Below are positions 51,035 to 61,276 of a DNA stretch of 64,000 nt, one piece after another; positions within the stretch are counted from its first letter, which is position 1; each line of letters starts with the position of its first letter. Source of the stretch: Pomphorhynchus laevis (lineage: Eukaryota > Acanthocephala > Palaeacanthocephala > Echinorhynchida > Pomphorhynchidae); NCBI GenBank assembly GCA_012934845.2, contig WNNJ02000171.1, positions 1-64,000 of the forward strand. Direction: 5' to 3'. The position numbers and the translations under genes are program-made. The notes beneath the pieces were generated by a model. The model worked only from the letters and a program-made list of their open reading frames with translations. It did no database searches and was not told where the DNA came from.

Positions 51035-51059
51035 ATTTATTCAACAATTGTGTTGAATT

Positions 51060-54000
51060 GTGTTGAACTCGGATTTTCAACAATTGACGTCCAACGTTTC
51101 CATGGATAAACTTCTTATACCTCAACCTTTCAATCTGGATCCAGACACATCAGATTGTCAAGACGAATGGATTCACTGGCGCCAAAAGCTACAAAATTTT
51201 TTCTCGTTGCAAGTCACAGTAACAGATGACCAGAAACGATTTGTACTCATTAACTTACTGTCATCAAGACTTTACTTACTGATCAAAGATTCTAGAACAT
51301 TCGACTCAGCCTTAAATATACTCGATAAGCAATTTCAGAAGCCAGTTAACGCGGTTTTTAATAGATTTCAACTGCATACTTGTCGTCAAGATAAAACGAT
51401 GAATATCCAGCAATATGTGAGAAAACTTGAAGAGTTGGCAACAAAGTGTAATTTTGAAGATGTCGATGCCGCAACTAACCGTCGAAGCCATATCATCGAC
51501 GCCCTCGTCCATGGTCTACTAAATTCTTATATACGTGAGAGGATACTCGAATCGAATAAAACTGACTTCGATGAAATTGTTTTAATGGCATCATCTCTAG
51601 AGGCCGCACAACAACAAGCAGCCGTTTTTACTTCAAATGACGAGACAAGATCAATGCTAGCATCGGTTTCAGCGGACAACAATAACGAACCCTCCCATTC
51701 CGAATTCGATGATGACAAATCGATTAACGCAGCCTTGCGAAACAAAATTACCAAACGCTGTTACTTTTGCGGTAATCATTATCACCCCCGCAGTAAGTGT
51801 CCTGCAAGAGACGTTACTTGCAACATTTGTTCTAAACATGGTCATTTTGCCAAAGTCTGTCAATCAAAATTAAAATTTTCCACCTCGACTTCATCGGCGT
51901 TATGTTCCATGTCCAACTTAGAGGATCCAAGTTCATTGACTTCCATTACAATCAATGGTCAACAAATCGAATGTCTTCTAGATACGGGCAGTTCAGAAAA
52001 TTTCATTGACACGAATATCGCACATAAATTACAACTGACAACCACATCTTGCTGTAAAACAGTTTATATGGCGTCCTCCTCCTCTTGGGCCACAATTACA
52101 AAACAGTGCACAACAAACATTGAGTTGAATAAAAATACTTATCCACGCTGCCGTTTTTCATTGTTGTCGTCATTATGCGCTGATGCCATATTAGGCAGAG
52201 AATTCATGAAGGAACATGAATTCATAACGTTCCCATTCGGTGGAAATTTGCCTGGACTAACTCTCGCTAACATATCTCCAGCATCTGCCATAAAAATCCA
52301 GCCATTAACACTTTTTCCGAATTTGCCGAAACATCTCATTCCAGTTGCCACGAATTCAAGAAGACAGACACTATCAAACGCCGAGTTTATTCGAAGCCAA
52401 GTAGCTAACTTACTCAAATCCGGCATTATTCGAGAAAGCAGATCGCCTTGGCGCTCACAGGTTCTTGTTGTTACAAATAGGAATGGTAGACAGAGAATGG
52501 TTGTCGACTACTCGCAAACTATTAACCGATTCACATCTTTGGATGCCTACCCTCTTCCTAATATCGATGACCTCATTTCGAAGATTGCAACACATTCCGT
52601 GTTTTCGACGCTCGATCTTTCCAGTGCTTACTATCAGATTCCATTGCTGGAGGAAGATAAAAAATACACGGCTTTCGAAGCATCAGGACGTTTGTACGAA
52701 TTCCAGCGAATTCCTTTTGGGCTTACAAATGCTGTTTCTGCTTTCCAACGAATCATGAATAACCTCATCGAACACTATCAACTTGAAGGAGTATTTGCTT
52801 ACTTAGATGACATCATCGTGTGTGGAAATAGCACTGATGAACACGACAAAAGACTAGATCGTCTAACGACCATCGCTAATCAGCTCAACATCAAATTCTC
52901 TCCGGAAAAGTCGCGTTTGGGCAAGACACAACTCAATTTTTTGGGCTACCATATTCGACATGGTTGCATCAAACCTGACACTGAAAGAATTAAGCCATTT
53001 CTTACTTACCCGATTCCGGAAAATCACACTTCACTACAGAGACTCCTCGGTATGCTCGCTTACTATTCGAGGTGGATCCCTTCTTTCTCGGCAAAGATAC
53101 GCCCACTGGTAGAATCGAAAGATTTTCCCCTCGATCGTGCTGTCATCCGACAGATAGAAGAAATAAAGTCGGAAATCTCGAATTCATTTTTATGTGCTTA
53201 CAATCCGGATCTTTCCTTGACTGTTGAAACTGACGCCTCATATTCATCTATCGGCGCGGTGCTCAGTCAAAACAACTGCCCCGTCGCCTTCTATTCACGA
53301 TCCTTGCCTAAAACAGCGTTGCGACAGTCGAGTGTGGAAAAGGAGGCTTACGCGATTGTGGAAGCTCTTAAATATTGGAAGCATTTCCTGCTAGGACGCT
53401 ATTTCATTGTCAAAACCGATCAGAGGTCAGTGTCATTTATGTTTGATCAAAAACTGTCGAATCGCATAAAAAGTGACAAAATCGCTCGATGGAGAATTGA
53501 ACTTGCACCTTACAATTTTGGCATTGAATACCGGCCCGGACAATCAAATAAAGCTGCTGACGCAATGTCTAGGATAACATGTTCGTCTTGCAAAACAGTT
53601 AATGATCTTAAGATCTTGCATAATTCATTGTGTCATCCGGGTGTCAGTCGATTACTTCACTACGTTCGTTCGCATGAGTTACCTTTTGACAAAAGTGACG
53701 TTGCGGACGTTGTCTCTTCGTGTCAAATTTGCGCCGAATTGAAGCCTCGATACGCTAGACCAGAAACAGCACATGTCATCAAGGCTACGCATCCATTTGA
53801 ACGGCTAAGCATTGACTTTAAAGGCCCATTGACATCAACTACAGAAAACAAATATCTCCTTTGTGTCGTTGACGAATATTCTCGCTTTCCGTTCGCCATA
53901 CCGTGTAAGGATACATCTTCTATATCAGTCATCAATTGCCTGAATCAAATCTTCAGTGTTTTTGGTTACCCAGCCAACGTTCACAGTGACCAAGCAACAT

Positions 54001-54758
54001 GTTTTCAATCCAACGAATTCCGAACGTATCTAAATTCTCGCGGTATTAGCTGCACCCGCAGTTCGTGCTACAACCCACGTGGTAACGGACAGGCCGAACG
54101 ATTCGTTGGAATAATCTGGAAGACAACCCAACTCGCCCTCAAAACTCACAGGAAAACACTGGCGGAATGGGAATTTGTTCTGCCATTGGTTTTGTCATCT
54201 TTGCGCAGCTTACTGTGTACCGCGATAGGGGAGACTCCACATCAACGACTATTTTCTTTCCCAAGGAATTCTTGTAACAAATGTATCGTTCCGAGATGGT
54301 TGGGAACAGGTGAAAACGTGCTTTTAAATCAGAATCCAATGTCTAAATCAAATCCGTTGTTTTCGCAGGCTGAAATCTTACAATCAAATGGTAACTACGC
54401 TACTATTCGGAAACCTTGCGGGAAAGAGATGAATGTGTCCGTAAGAAGACTGACCAGGTACCCTATTACAAATTCTAACATAGATAACGATATGCTACTG
54501 ATTGATCGGACATCAGAAGGAGACGGCATGCATTCAAAAACCGACTCGACAATCGTATCACGACAATCATTGAATGGAGCTGATAATATTACACAAGTTG
54601 GAATCGGTAACTATCGGAGTGAAGAGAATCAACAAGTCGAACATAATAGACTTCAAGAATTACGGCGTAGTCCTAGGGATAGAAGAACTCCGAAGTACCT
54701 AGACGATTATATAATCGGGGAAGACTGTGATAATCTAACATGTAATCATATTGTATAA
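51060..54758 (+). CDS. Gag-pol polyprotein of the LTR retrotransposon (1,232 codons)
   Basis: Domain order: capsid-like gag (residues 1-~215, with IQQYVRKLEELATKCNF); two CCHC knuckles from residue ~234 (CYFCGNHYHPRSKC, CNICSKHGHFAKVC); aspartic protease LLDTGSSENF near 308; reverse transcriptase with YLDDIIV near 581; RNase H with VETDASYSSIGAVLS near 720; integrase with an HHCC-type zinc region (LCHPG, CQICAELKPR) and D,D,E in LSIDFKGPL, VHSDQATCF and NPRGNGQAERF. Gag and pol share one frame. Stop lies inside the 3' LTR. No envelope. Confidence 0.95.
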   Translation: MLNSDFQQLTSNVSMDKLLIPQPFNLDPDTSDCQDEWIHWRQKLQNFFSLQVTVTDDQKRFVLINLLSSRLYLLIKDSRTFDSALNILDKQFQKPVNAVFNRFQLHTCRQDKTMNIQQYVRKLEELATKCNFEDVDAATNRRSHIIDALVHGLLNSYIRERILESNKTDFDEIVLMASSLEAAQQQAAVFTSNDETRSMLASVSADNNNEPSHSEFDDDKSINAALRNKITKRCYFCGNHYHPRSKCPARDVTCNICSKHGHFAKVCQSKLKFSTSTSSALCSMSNLEDPSSLTSITINGQQIECLLDTGSSENFIDTNIAHKLQLTTTSCCKTVYMASSSSWATITKQCTTNIELNKNTYPRCRFSLLSSLCADAILGREFMKEHEFITFPFGGNLPGLTLANISPASAIKIQPLTLFPNLPKHLIPVATNSRRQTLSNAEFIRSQVANLLKSGIIRESRSPWRSQVLVVTNRNGRQRMVVDYSQTINRFTSLDAYPLPNIDDLISKIATHSVFSTLDLSSAYYQIPLLEEDKKYTAFEASGRLYEFQRIPFGLTNAVSAFQRIMNNLIEHYQLEGVFAYLDDIIVCGNSTDEHDKRLDRLTTIANQLNIKFSPEKSRLGKTQLNFLGYHIRHGCIKPDTERIKPFLTYPIPENHTSLQRLLGMLAYYSRWIPSFSAKIRPLVESKDFPLDRAVIRQIEEIKSEISNSFLCAYNPDLSLTVETDASYSSIGAVLSQNNCPVAFYSRSLPKTALRQSSVEKEAYAIVEALKYWKHFLLGRYFIVKTDQRSVSFMFDQKLSNRIKSDKIARWRIELAPYNFGIEYRPGQSNKAADAMSRITCSSCKTVNDLKILHNSLCHPGVSRLLHYVRSHELPFDKSDVADVVSSCQICAELKPRYARPETAHVIKATHPFERLSIDFKGPLTSTTENKYLLCVVDEYSRFPFAIPCKDTSSISVINCLNQIFSVFGYPANVHSDQATCFQSNEFRTYLNSRGISCTRSSCYNPRGNGQAERFVGIIWKTTQLALKTHRKTLAEWEFVLPLVLSSLRSLLCTAIGETPHQRLFSFPRNSCNKCIVPRWLGTGENVLLNQNPMSKSNPLFSQAEILQSNGNYATIRKPCGKEMNVSVRRLTRYPITNSNIDNDMLLIDRTSEGDGMHSKTDSTIVSRQSLNGADNITQVGIGNYRSEENQQVEHNRLQELRRSPRDRRTPKYLDDYIIGEDCDNLTCNHIV

Positions 54759-54805
54759 CTATATTCTAGATTGTTGAATAAAGCCTTATTTGGTTTATCA
54801 TTACA
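54726..54805 (+). repeat. 3' LTR
   Basis: Identical to the 5' LTR and followed by ATATA. Preceded by a short purine stretch GGGGAAGA. Confidence 0.95.
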
Positions 54806-54810
54806 ATATA

Positions 54811-54942
54811 ATAACGATAGTTTCAGCTACAAACTATCGAAAGCTATGAGCAAATAATGAATATCACTTAATTTCAAATTTTTATAATAAAATACTATAT
54901 TGAAATTAAATTAAAAATTCAATTTAATTAAATTTCTATAAT
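54811..54942. other. Short flank between LTR element and LINE
   Basis: Contains a hairpin CGATAGTTT/AAACTATCG near 54,815-54,840 and AT-rich sequence. Confidence 0.5.
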
Positions 54943-57735
54943 TTTTATTATTATTATTATTATTATGTAGACAACGTTACGAGCATAGCTCACAGTTGCT
55001 GACAAATCGATAGTCAAAATAAAAGAAAAAGAGAAAATCAAAAACAAATCAGTTAACAATTTAAAATAATCTGTCGTTTAAAGAGCTCACGAGTTCCCGC
55101 ATTTACAATATCATCGCTTAAACGATTCCATGAATTTATTATTCGTTGTCCAAATTGAATCGTCCTAGAATGTACTATTCGTTGGCGACTAAGATAAAAT
55201 GAGTGACCTCGCAAAGCTCGAGTTGATCGAATGTTGAAGAGCCCACGCAACACATGGTGTTCATTGTGAAATACCTCCCATACAAGACACAGATCCCGCG
55301 AGTCACGAATATCACATAATGACTGCATATTTAAAGACCGAAGACGGTCCTCGTAAGGAAGTTCTCTCAAAGAATGTACTAATTTTGTTACCCTACGTAG
55401 CACCTTCTCAAGTCGATTAATCTCATCTCTGGTTCGAGGGTATGAACATTGAGAAGCATATAACAAATGACTTAGTACAAAAGCGTTTGCAAGAACTCTA
55501 AAAGAACGTGGACTCACATAGCTGAATGATCGGCGAAGGAAACCAACCATACGCATGGCCTTCGAACAAATGTACTCAGTGTTTTGGCGAGTGGAGAAAT
55601 CATCCGTTATCAATACGCCAAGATCTTTATAGCTCGAAACCAATTTAATCACTCGATCCCCGAGATGATATATCGGCACTGGAACAATATTACGTGATCG
55701 AATGTGCATGCAAGTGCACTTCGAGGCATTAACAGACAGACCATTAGAACGTGCCCACTTAAGAACCGTGTCAATATCTGATTGAAGAATGTTACGATCA
55801 TAATTCGACTTGATGGCTCTCCAAATTTTTAAATCGTCAGCAAATAATAATGAATGCGAACTTATTACACTGGGTAGATCGTTGATGAAAATACAAAACA
55901 GCAAAGGACCCAATACAGACCCTTGCGGGACACCGGCATTAACTGGATAATGCTCGGAAAGGGTACCGTTAATGGCGACCTGGTATGTGCGACCAGAAAG
56001 AAAGTTGCATATCCAACGAATGATAATTGGATTGATTTTTAATGCACTTATCTTCATAATCAACTTGTCATGGGGTACATGATCAAATGCTTTGGAGAAG
56101 TCAAAAAATATGACATCGACAGCATACCCCTCATCCACTATGGAACCCCAACTTTCCTGTGCCAATAAAAGGTTGGTTACTGTGGAACAGTTTTTACGGA
56201 ATCCGTGCTGATTAGTAGAAAGTAACCTGTATGATTCTAGGTAGCTACTGATTATCCGATAAAGTAATCTCTCTAATACACGACACGATACAGAGGTTAA
56301 ACTAACCGGTCGGTAGTTATCTACACATGATCGATCACCTTTCTTATGAAGCGGCTTAATGATAGAGCGTTTCCATGCATTCGGGACTATACCGTAATAT
56401 AATGATGCTATAAATATCCTATATAAAGGCGCAGCAATGACATCATGAAGATTCTTCAGGTATATTGAGGGAAGTAAATCTGGGCAAATCGAGCCCGACG
56501 GTTTCAGTCGTTTAAACTCTTTCATAACATCTTGAACTGTGAACAAGTGAAGAATATCAAAAATTGACGGATTAATACGAGTAATTTCTATACAAGGAGA
56601 AGTAGTAGCTGATACGAGAAATTTACGACCAAATGCATTAGCAATATCGAAATGATCTACTAGAATGCGTCCATTGTTTCCAATGATAGAGCTAGAAGAT
56701 TGAACATTACTTTTAAAATTTGCATATTTAAATAATATGTTAGGATTGTTGGCTGACTTTCCTATCAGTACTTGTTCAAATTGCCGCTTTTTAAGTCTCT
56801 TGAGATATGTGAAATGATTCCGACACTTTTTAAATGACCTATAATCAGTTTCTCCATTCCTATACCTTACGAATTTTTGCTTCTTGGATCTCAATGCATC
56901 TTGAAGCTCCTTATCAAACCAAGGATTTGTGCGTGCACGGGCAGTTGCTACCTTACGAGGTGAGAAACGTAGAAGGAGCGATATCATTAGAGTTTCAAAT
57001 TGTTGCCAAGATGATTCAACTCCAAAAATCAATGGATCATACCAATTTGTACCGAGAAGGGATTGACGTACTAAACTGTAATTGGTTTTGAAACATTGTA
57101 CTGACATACATGAAGACTCAGGTTGTGACAATATATTAGATAAGTTTGTATTAAAGCGAATAACAGAATGATCAGAGCTGCCTAAGGGATCCAAATATGT
57201 TATACCGGTGATCAAATATTTATCGGAAGTAAGACAAATATCAAGCAAAGATTGATGGTCTCCAGAGGAACGAGTAAACATTGAGACATGTTGCGTTAGA
57301 TTAAGAAAATTGATAGTATCAAGGAATGCTGATGAATAATTATTGTTATTTAAGCATATGTAGTTAGTCCAGTCTATAGAAGGCATATTTAGATCACCCA
57401 CTACTACCACATTACTACGGGATCCAAACTTTAATAATGTATCAACTATGGAACAAACATCCATTCTTGGACTACGATATATAAGACCAATAGTAACTAA
57501 CACATGACCGGACAGTAATATATTGCCCCATAGTGTTTCTGTACCACCTTCAGACTTGGCACTTAAGGTCATAAACGCTACACTATTATGTAAATATAAA
57601 ATTACCCCACCTCCTCTCTTTCCGGTCCTATCGACACGATAAGAAGAATAATTAGCTATTTCAATCTCGTGATCAGATATATCGGAGTTAAGATTAATTT
57701 CATTAAAATTGAAAAACATGCAAAACTAAAAAAGA
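54943..57735 (-). mobile_element. CR1/Jockey-type LINE, 5'-truncated, long open frame
   Basis: Contains the 888-codon ORF and a 3' tail ending in about eight ATA/TAA repeats (plus strand TTATTATTATTATTATTATT near 54,945-54,966), a common way for CR1- and RTE-like elements to end. The 5' end cuts into the endonuclease. Lies just beside the LTR element. Confidence 0.9.
55053..57719 (-). CDS. LINE ORF2: endonuclease (N-terminally cut) and reverse transcriptase
   Basis: 888 codons. Residues 1-~215 are apurinic-type endonuclease (RVDRTGKRGGGVILYLHNS, VVVVGDLNMPSIDWTN, GSSDHSVIRF), lacking roughly the first 45-50 residues with the catalytic Glu of the TETW motif. Residues ~430-690 are the RT: WKRSIIKPLHKKGDRS, NYRPVSLTSV, DFSKAFDHVPHDKL, GVPQGSVLGPLLF and LLFADDLKIW. 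The C-terminal part (KLVHSLRELPYEDRLRSL, RIINSWNRL) is typical of CR1-like LINEs. The intact frame suggests recent insertion; the truncated start means it is probably dead on arrival. Confidence 0.93.
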   Translation of the reverse strand: MFFNFNEINLNSDISDHEIEIANYSSYRVDRTGKRGGGVILYLHNSVAFMTLSAKSEGGTETLWGNILLSGHVLVTIGLIYRSPRMDVCSIVDTLLKFGSRSNVVVVGDLNMPSIDWTNYICLNNNNYSSAFLDTINFLNLTQHVSMFTRSSGDHQSLLDICLTSDKYLITGITYLDPLGSSDHSVIRFNTNLSNILSQPESSCMSVQCFKTNYSLVRQSLLGTNWYDPLIFGVESSWQQFETLMISLLLRFSPRKVATARARTNPWFDKELQDALRSKKQKFVRYRNGETDYRSFKKCRNHFTYLKRLKKRQFEQVLIGKSANNPNILFKYANFKSNVQSSSSIIGNNGRILVDHFDIANAFGRKFLVSATTSPCIEITRINPSIFDILHLFTVQDVMKEFKRLKPSGSICPDLLPSIYLKNLHDVIAAPLYRIFIASLYYGIVPNAWKRSIIKPLHKKGDRSCVDNYRPVSLTSVSCRVLERLLYRIISSYLESYRLLSTNQHGFRKNCSTVTNLLLAQESWGSIVDEGYAVDVIFFDFSKAFDHVPHDKLIMKISALKINPIIIRWICNFLSGRTYQVAINGTLSEHYPVNAGVPQGSVLGPLLFCIFINDLPSVISSHSLLFADDLKIWRAIKSNYDRNILQSDIDTVLKWARSNGLSVNASKCTCMHIRSRNIVPVPIYHLGDRVIKLVSSYKDLGVLITDDFSTRQNTEYICSKAMRMVGFLRRSFSYVSPRSFRVLANAFVLSHLLYASQCSYPRTRDEINRLEKVLRRVTKLVHSLRELPYEDRLRSLNMQSLCDIRDSRDLCLVWEVFHNEHHVLRGLFNIRSTRALRGHSFYLSRQRIVHSRTIQFGQRIINSWNRLSDDIVNAGTRELFKRQIILNC

Positions 57736-57800
57736 GTTGCTACTGGTGACGTCTAATCTTTATTTGCAAATATACCTATAAATTAATTAGTCTAACAGCT
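57725..57800. repeat. Short dispersed repeat (also at 48,193)
   Basis: Shares AATCTTTATTTGCAAATATA, CCTATAAAT and AATTAGT blocks with 48,193-48,270. Confidence 0.55.
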
Positions 57801-58349
57801 TATCTTAATGATAAAAATGATAAAAGCTGGTTACTAAATTAAACTAAACGGTATGAACTTCTTCGAGCGTGTTCCGGCCAATATATAACTTTTAATTTAA
57901 AACTGAAATAGATAACTAAATTGAGCAATGAGCAATTGTTAGGATCTTACACATGATGATTCATTAAGGCGTGATTTGAAAATTACATCTTCGATCGTTT
58001 CCCTTAACCCCATTGCTGGCTTATGGAAACTATGAAAAAATATCTTTATGTAGAATATGATTTGGTTTATTCACAATTTATCGCAACCGATGCGGCAAGT
58101 CTTAAAATCCCATTCTAGATTGTCTACTAATATTTTGTGCATACGAGCATTCTTGTATGCAAGTTTGAATGTTTGCATACTATTATGCAAACATTCAAAT
58201 AGCTGGATGTTTGCATAATAGCAATCATTCAGCTATTCCCCGTGGCGTTTAGATCATAACTGATAAAAATATTGGATTTTAGATTATTATTACAACACTC
58301 CAGCATCAACTCATATTGGATAGATCACATCCTTTAGAGAAAAGTTTTA
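57801..58349. other. Intergenic sequence with a perfect hairpin
   Basis: GAATGTTTGCATA/TATGCAAACATTC with a 4-base loop near 58,167-58,196, followed by a partial third copy. Otherwise featureless. Confidence 0.55.
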
Positions 58350-59110
58350 ATTGTCGTGATTATAATAAACCCTTGAATTTTTCAACTGAGTAAATGTTGA
58401 TCGTCGAAGCAGGAAGGCTATTCCACATGTCAGCGAGGCGATCGCTAATTGTAGCAAAGCTGGCTGATCTTGGTGTTTGCGCTTTATCATCAGTTTGTGT
58501 CTTCATAGTCGGTCATAGGAACGAATTATAAACTATAGTTTCGAGATATGATAAGGTATAAATAGTACCCGCCATACTTACACAAGATTAGCATTTGACA
58601 GCGATCGTTTAGCAATATGGGCATTCAACAACGTAAGTCGTTTGTTATACTTGACATATTACGATGAAGGCACGATATGGGCCATTTGCCGCAAGATATT
58701 TTCATATTTGTTCAATTCACAACGAATCTGGAGATATATAACATGTCGAAGCTGCATTCAACATGTGACCTTATAAGTGCAAAGTAAGCATCGCAGAAGC
58801 TGACCGGATCAAGTTATCCAAATAAACGTGTTTAGTCAAAAATAAACCGACATTTAAATTCGGCATTTTGTTAGTAAAGTCCTGTCTTCACATCTTTGCT
58901 AGTAATTACACTAAAATCATTGAAATATGCTTGAATTTATTTTAAATCAAAATCTATCCATTTAAGCTACATTATCTGACCATTGAATTTATGTCGCGCT
59001 GCAGCTCAATAACATAATTCGAGTTTTGTATTGGATGCTATATCTTTGGATCTTAGATCTTAAGATCTAAGATTTTAGATCTCAGCATATCAGAACTTTA
59101 TATCTTAGGA
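58350..59110 (-). pseudogene. Broken CR1-like LINE fragment (RT C-terminus)
   Basis: Minus-strand pieces VIELQRDINSMVR (~59,000), ELNKYENILRQMAHIV and YNKRLTLLNAHIAKRS (~58,720-58,600), and SFATISDRLADMWNSLPAS (~58,470-58,390), in the order of a CR1-like RT C-terminus (LQxDLxSL, KVLRRxTKLV, WNxLP). Several frame changes and stops. A perfect palindrome ATCTTAGATCTTAAGATCTA... lies near 59,049-59,072. Confidence 0.65.
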
Positions 59111-59584
59111 ACGATAACGGATCTATAGATAAAACTATAAATCGGAAACCAGGTCTTCAAAGTTGGACATTGGTATTCTTGTACCAGCATTGTAGGAGGT
59201 AGTAACATCACGATAATTGTTAAAGATAAATAAAAACATAAGTTAATATTTCTGTTAATATTACTTTCACGTGTTATGAATATTACTATTCATAGACAAT
59301 TAGATGAGAAAAAAGATCGTTACATATCCATTACAGATAAAAAATAAAAAAAATCAACACTAATTAACACGCATCCTACTTATATAATGATTTAAAAGTC
59401 AATCAAATTTGTAACTGTGTCCAATCCGTTGTGATTTTTAAATCCCAACGGATTGGACACATTTACTGAGCAAATATTTCAGTATTTACATCATTTGTAT
59501 CCAATCTATTTCCAATTCCAACAACCCGTAATACTCAAGTTAATCAGTGAGGATTGTTTTCTATATTTCGTCTTCAAAGTCAAA
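59111..59584. other. Intergenic sequence with a long-armed hairpin
   Basis: TGTCCAATCCGTTG/CAACGGATTGGACA arms surround about 14 bases near 59,425-59,463. Nothing else. Confidence 0.55.
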
Positions 59585-60545
59585 CTATGTCTACGTAATG
59601 ATCAACTATTTCGAAATTGAAATAAACCATCGAGTAAATGTAGAGGTTCATTTAGTGATCTCCATGCCATATTGATAAATGCACGATTGAGATAATGGTG
59701 AATGAATGGAGTATGAAGACGCATAAGACGCACTCCGTAAGGTAAACTACGAACAATGGGGACAAGTTTTGTTGTCTTATGTAATAGACTTTGCAACCGC
59801 TGTCTCATATTTATGAACTGGAATTGCAGCAGATGATGCATATAATACGTCTTTTAAAGCCGTTCACTGCTAGATGAAAAATAACATTTTAAACAAATCA
59901 TGTGAATAGCCTTCGAACATGTATTATCAGTCTTATATTTAGTTCTAAGATTACTGGAAACTATTACACCTAAATAGTTGAACGTTTTGACAAACACAAT
60001 ATCTTTGTTATTAATTATATATGGTCTCCTGCTTGTTCTTGCACCAAACCAATGCACATATGTACACATTTTTGAGTATTCACGGTTCGTCCGTTTTCAA
60101 CAGTTACCAAGATACTACCATAACGAGGTCAGATTGCAAAGCAACATGATCGTCGATTGAAGACATTTCTTTATGATATTTTCATTTCGTCAGCATATAA
60201 CAGTGAATTTGATATTAAAATACTAGGTAACTCATTAATATAAATATTAAAGAGATTTGATCTTAGAACAAATCATTGTGGAACACCATGCAAATACTAT
60301 ACAAAGTTGTTTGAGTTCACTGTTGTTATATTTGAAGATAAATATAGAGGTTTCCAACTCATAAATACTCTGCGCCGTATTACCCGAAAATTCCGAATAG
60401 TAAGATTGGGTCCACCTGAACCACGTCTTAACTTTTATTCACTAACATCTAGTTATATGCGTTCTCTAATACATACATCAAATCCCTTAGAAATCGATGT
60501 CTGAATAAAGAAACTGATTGACGCCTTGAAATCAACATAAGAACC
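59585..60545 (-). pseudogene. Broken CR1-like LINE fragment (RT core)
   Basis: Minus strand: DFKAS near 60,525 (FSKAFD motif), GVPQ then NIYINELPSILISNSLLYAD (~60,290-60,180), FNYLGVIVSSNLRTKY (~59,970) and LQSLLHKTTKLVPIVRSLPY (~59,800). YADD reads YADE. Multiple stops and frame changes. Confidence 0.75.
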
Positions 60546-60633
60546 GACTTTTTTATTTTAATTTATTACATCTGTGAGTCAAAATTCTTTAGGTTGTTGT
60601 AGACATTATCCTCACATGTATTGTTCCTATTCT

Positions 60634-60832
60634 ATATACAGCAGGACGCTACTAATCAGCCTGGATGGGTCTCATCAGCTGCTGATCCAGACCTACATTT
60701 CCTGTTTTGACTCTTATTATATGCTTACTCCGTACACTGGTTATGATGAGATTCGAACTCAGTACGTATGCATCGCGATTCAACGCTACATTCACTAGGC
60801 TGGCTGCTCAAGTGGTGTAGATATACATTTCT
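60634..60832 (-). mobile_element. tRNA-derived SINE, copy 1
   Basis: Read on the minus strand: a tRNA-like head with A-box-like CCTAGTGAATGTAGCG and B-box-like GAGTTCGAATCTC. A body follows with GTACGGAGTAAGCA, CAAAACAGGAAATGTAGGTC, GCAGCTGATGAGACCC, and the end TTAGTAGCGTCCTGCTGTAT. The spacing of the two boxes fits a pol III internal promoter. Confidence 0.75.
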
Positions 60833-60923
60833 GTATATTACTTTTAGTAGGGAATCTTATTATAATATATTACTTTTGGTAGGGGATCGTATTATAATAT
60901 ATTACTTTTGGTAGGGGATCGTA
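60833..60923 (+). repeat. Three-copy 32-bp tandem repeat between SINEs
   Basis: ATTACTTTTGGTAGGGGATC occurs three times with a 32-bp period; the same TTTAGTAGG(A/G)GATC block borders SINE copies 1 and 2. Confidence 0.75.
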
Positions 60924-60950
60924 TCCAGGCTGATTAGTAGCATCCTGTTG
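60923..60950 (+). repeat. SINE 3' end fragment, opposite orientation
   Basis: CAGGCTGATTAGTAGCATCC and TGTATC match the SINE end. Confidence 0.6.
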
Positions 60951-61053
60951 TATCGTCCTGCTTGATAATGGATCATCATCAACTATTTAAAACAATTAAA
61001 TCCTTCAGATTGTGGAACGATATTATTCTAACAGATATTGATCCTATTTTTTG

Positions 61054-61260
61054 ATACAGCAAGACGCTACTAATCAGCCTCGGTGGGTTTCATCAGCCGC
61101 TGACCCATACCTACATTTCACGTTTCGACCCTTATTATCTGCTTACTCCGTACACTGGTGCTGATGAGATTCGAACTCGGGACGTCTGTGTCGCGATTCA
61201 ACGTTACATCCACTAGGCTGGTTGCTCAAGTGGTGTAGATATACATTTCTGTGTATTATT
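61054..61260 (-). mobile_element. tRNA-derived SINE, copy 2
   Basis: Same family as copy 1, better kept. A-box region CCTAGTGGATGTAACG, B box GTTCGAATC (complement at 61,168-61,176), then AAGGGTCGAAACGTGAAATG, GGCTGATGAAACCC and GTAGCGTCTTGCTGTATC. Confidence 0.8.
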
Positions 61261-61276
61261 TTTAGTAGGAGATCCG

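Larger units (their letters stand above)
50955..54805 (+). mobile_element. Ty3/Gypsy LTR retrotransposon, Mag-like, looks whole
   Basis: 3,851 bp with identical 80-bp LTRs (TG...CA) and a 5-bp target duplication ATATA (50,950-50,954 and 54,806-54,810). One long gag-pol frame, no envelope. Very short LTRs and two CCHC knuckles fit the Mag clade. Identical LTRs suggest a young insertion, though 80 bp gives little resolution. It lies about 1.07 kb upstream of the ACC start codon, in the opposite orientation. Confidence 0.95.

Noticed and set aside
52139-52426. Minus-strand frames across the LTR element
   Set aside because: Shadows of the gag-pol frame.
61141-61230. tRNA gene
   Set aside because: A- and B-box-like sequences are present, but the acceptor stem and a normal anticodon arm are not; it is the head of a repeated SINE.
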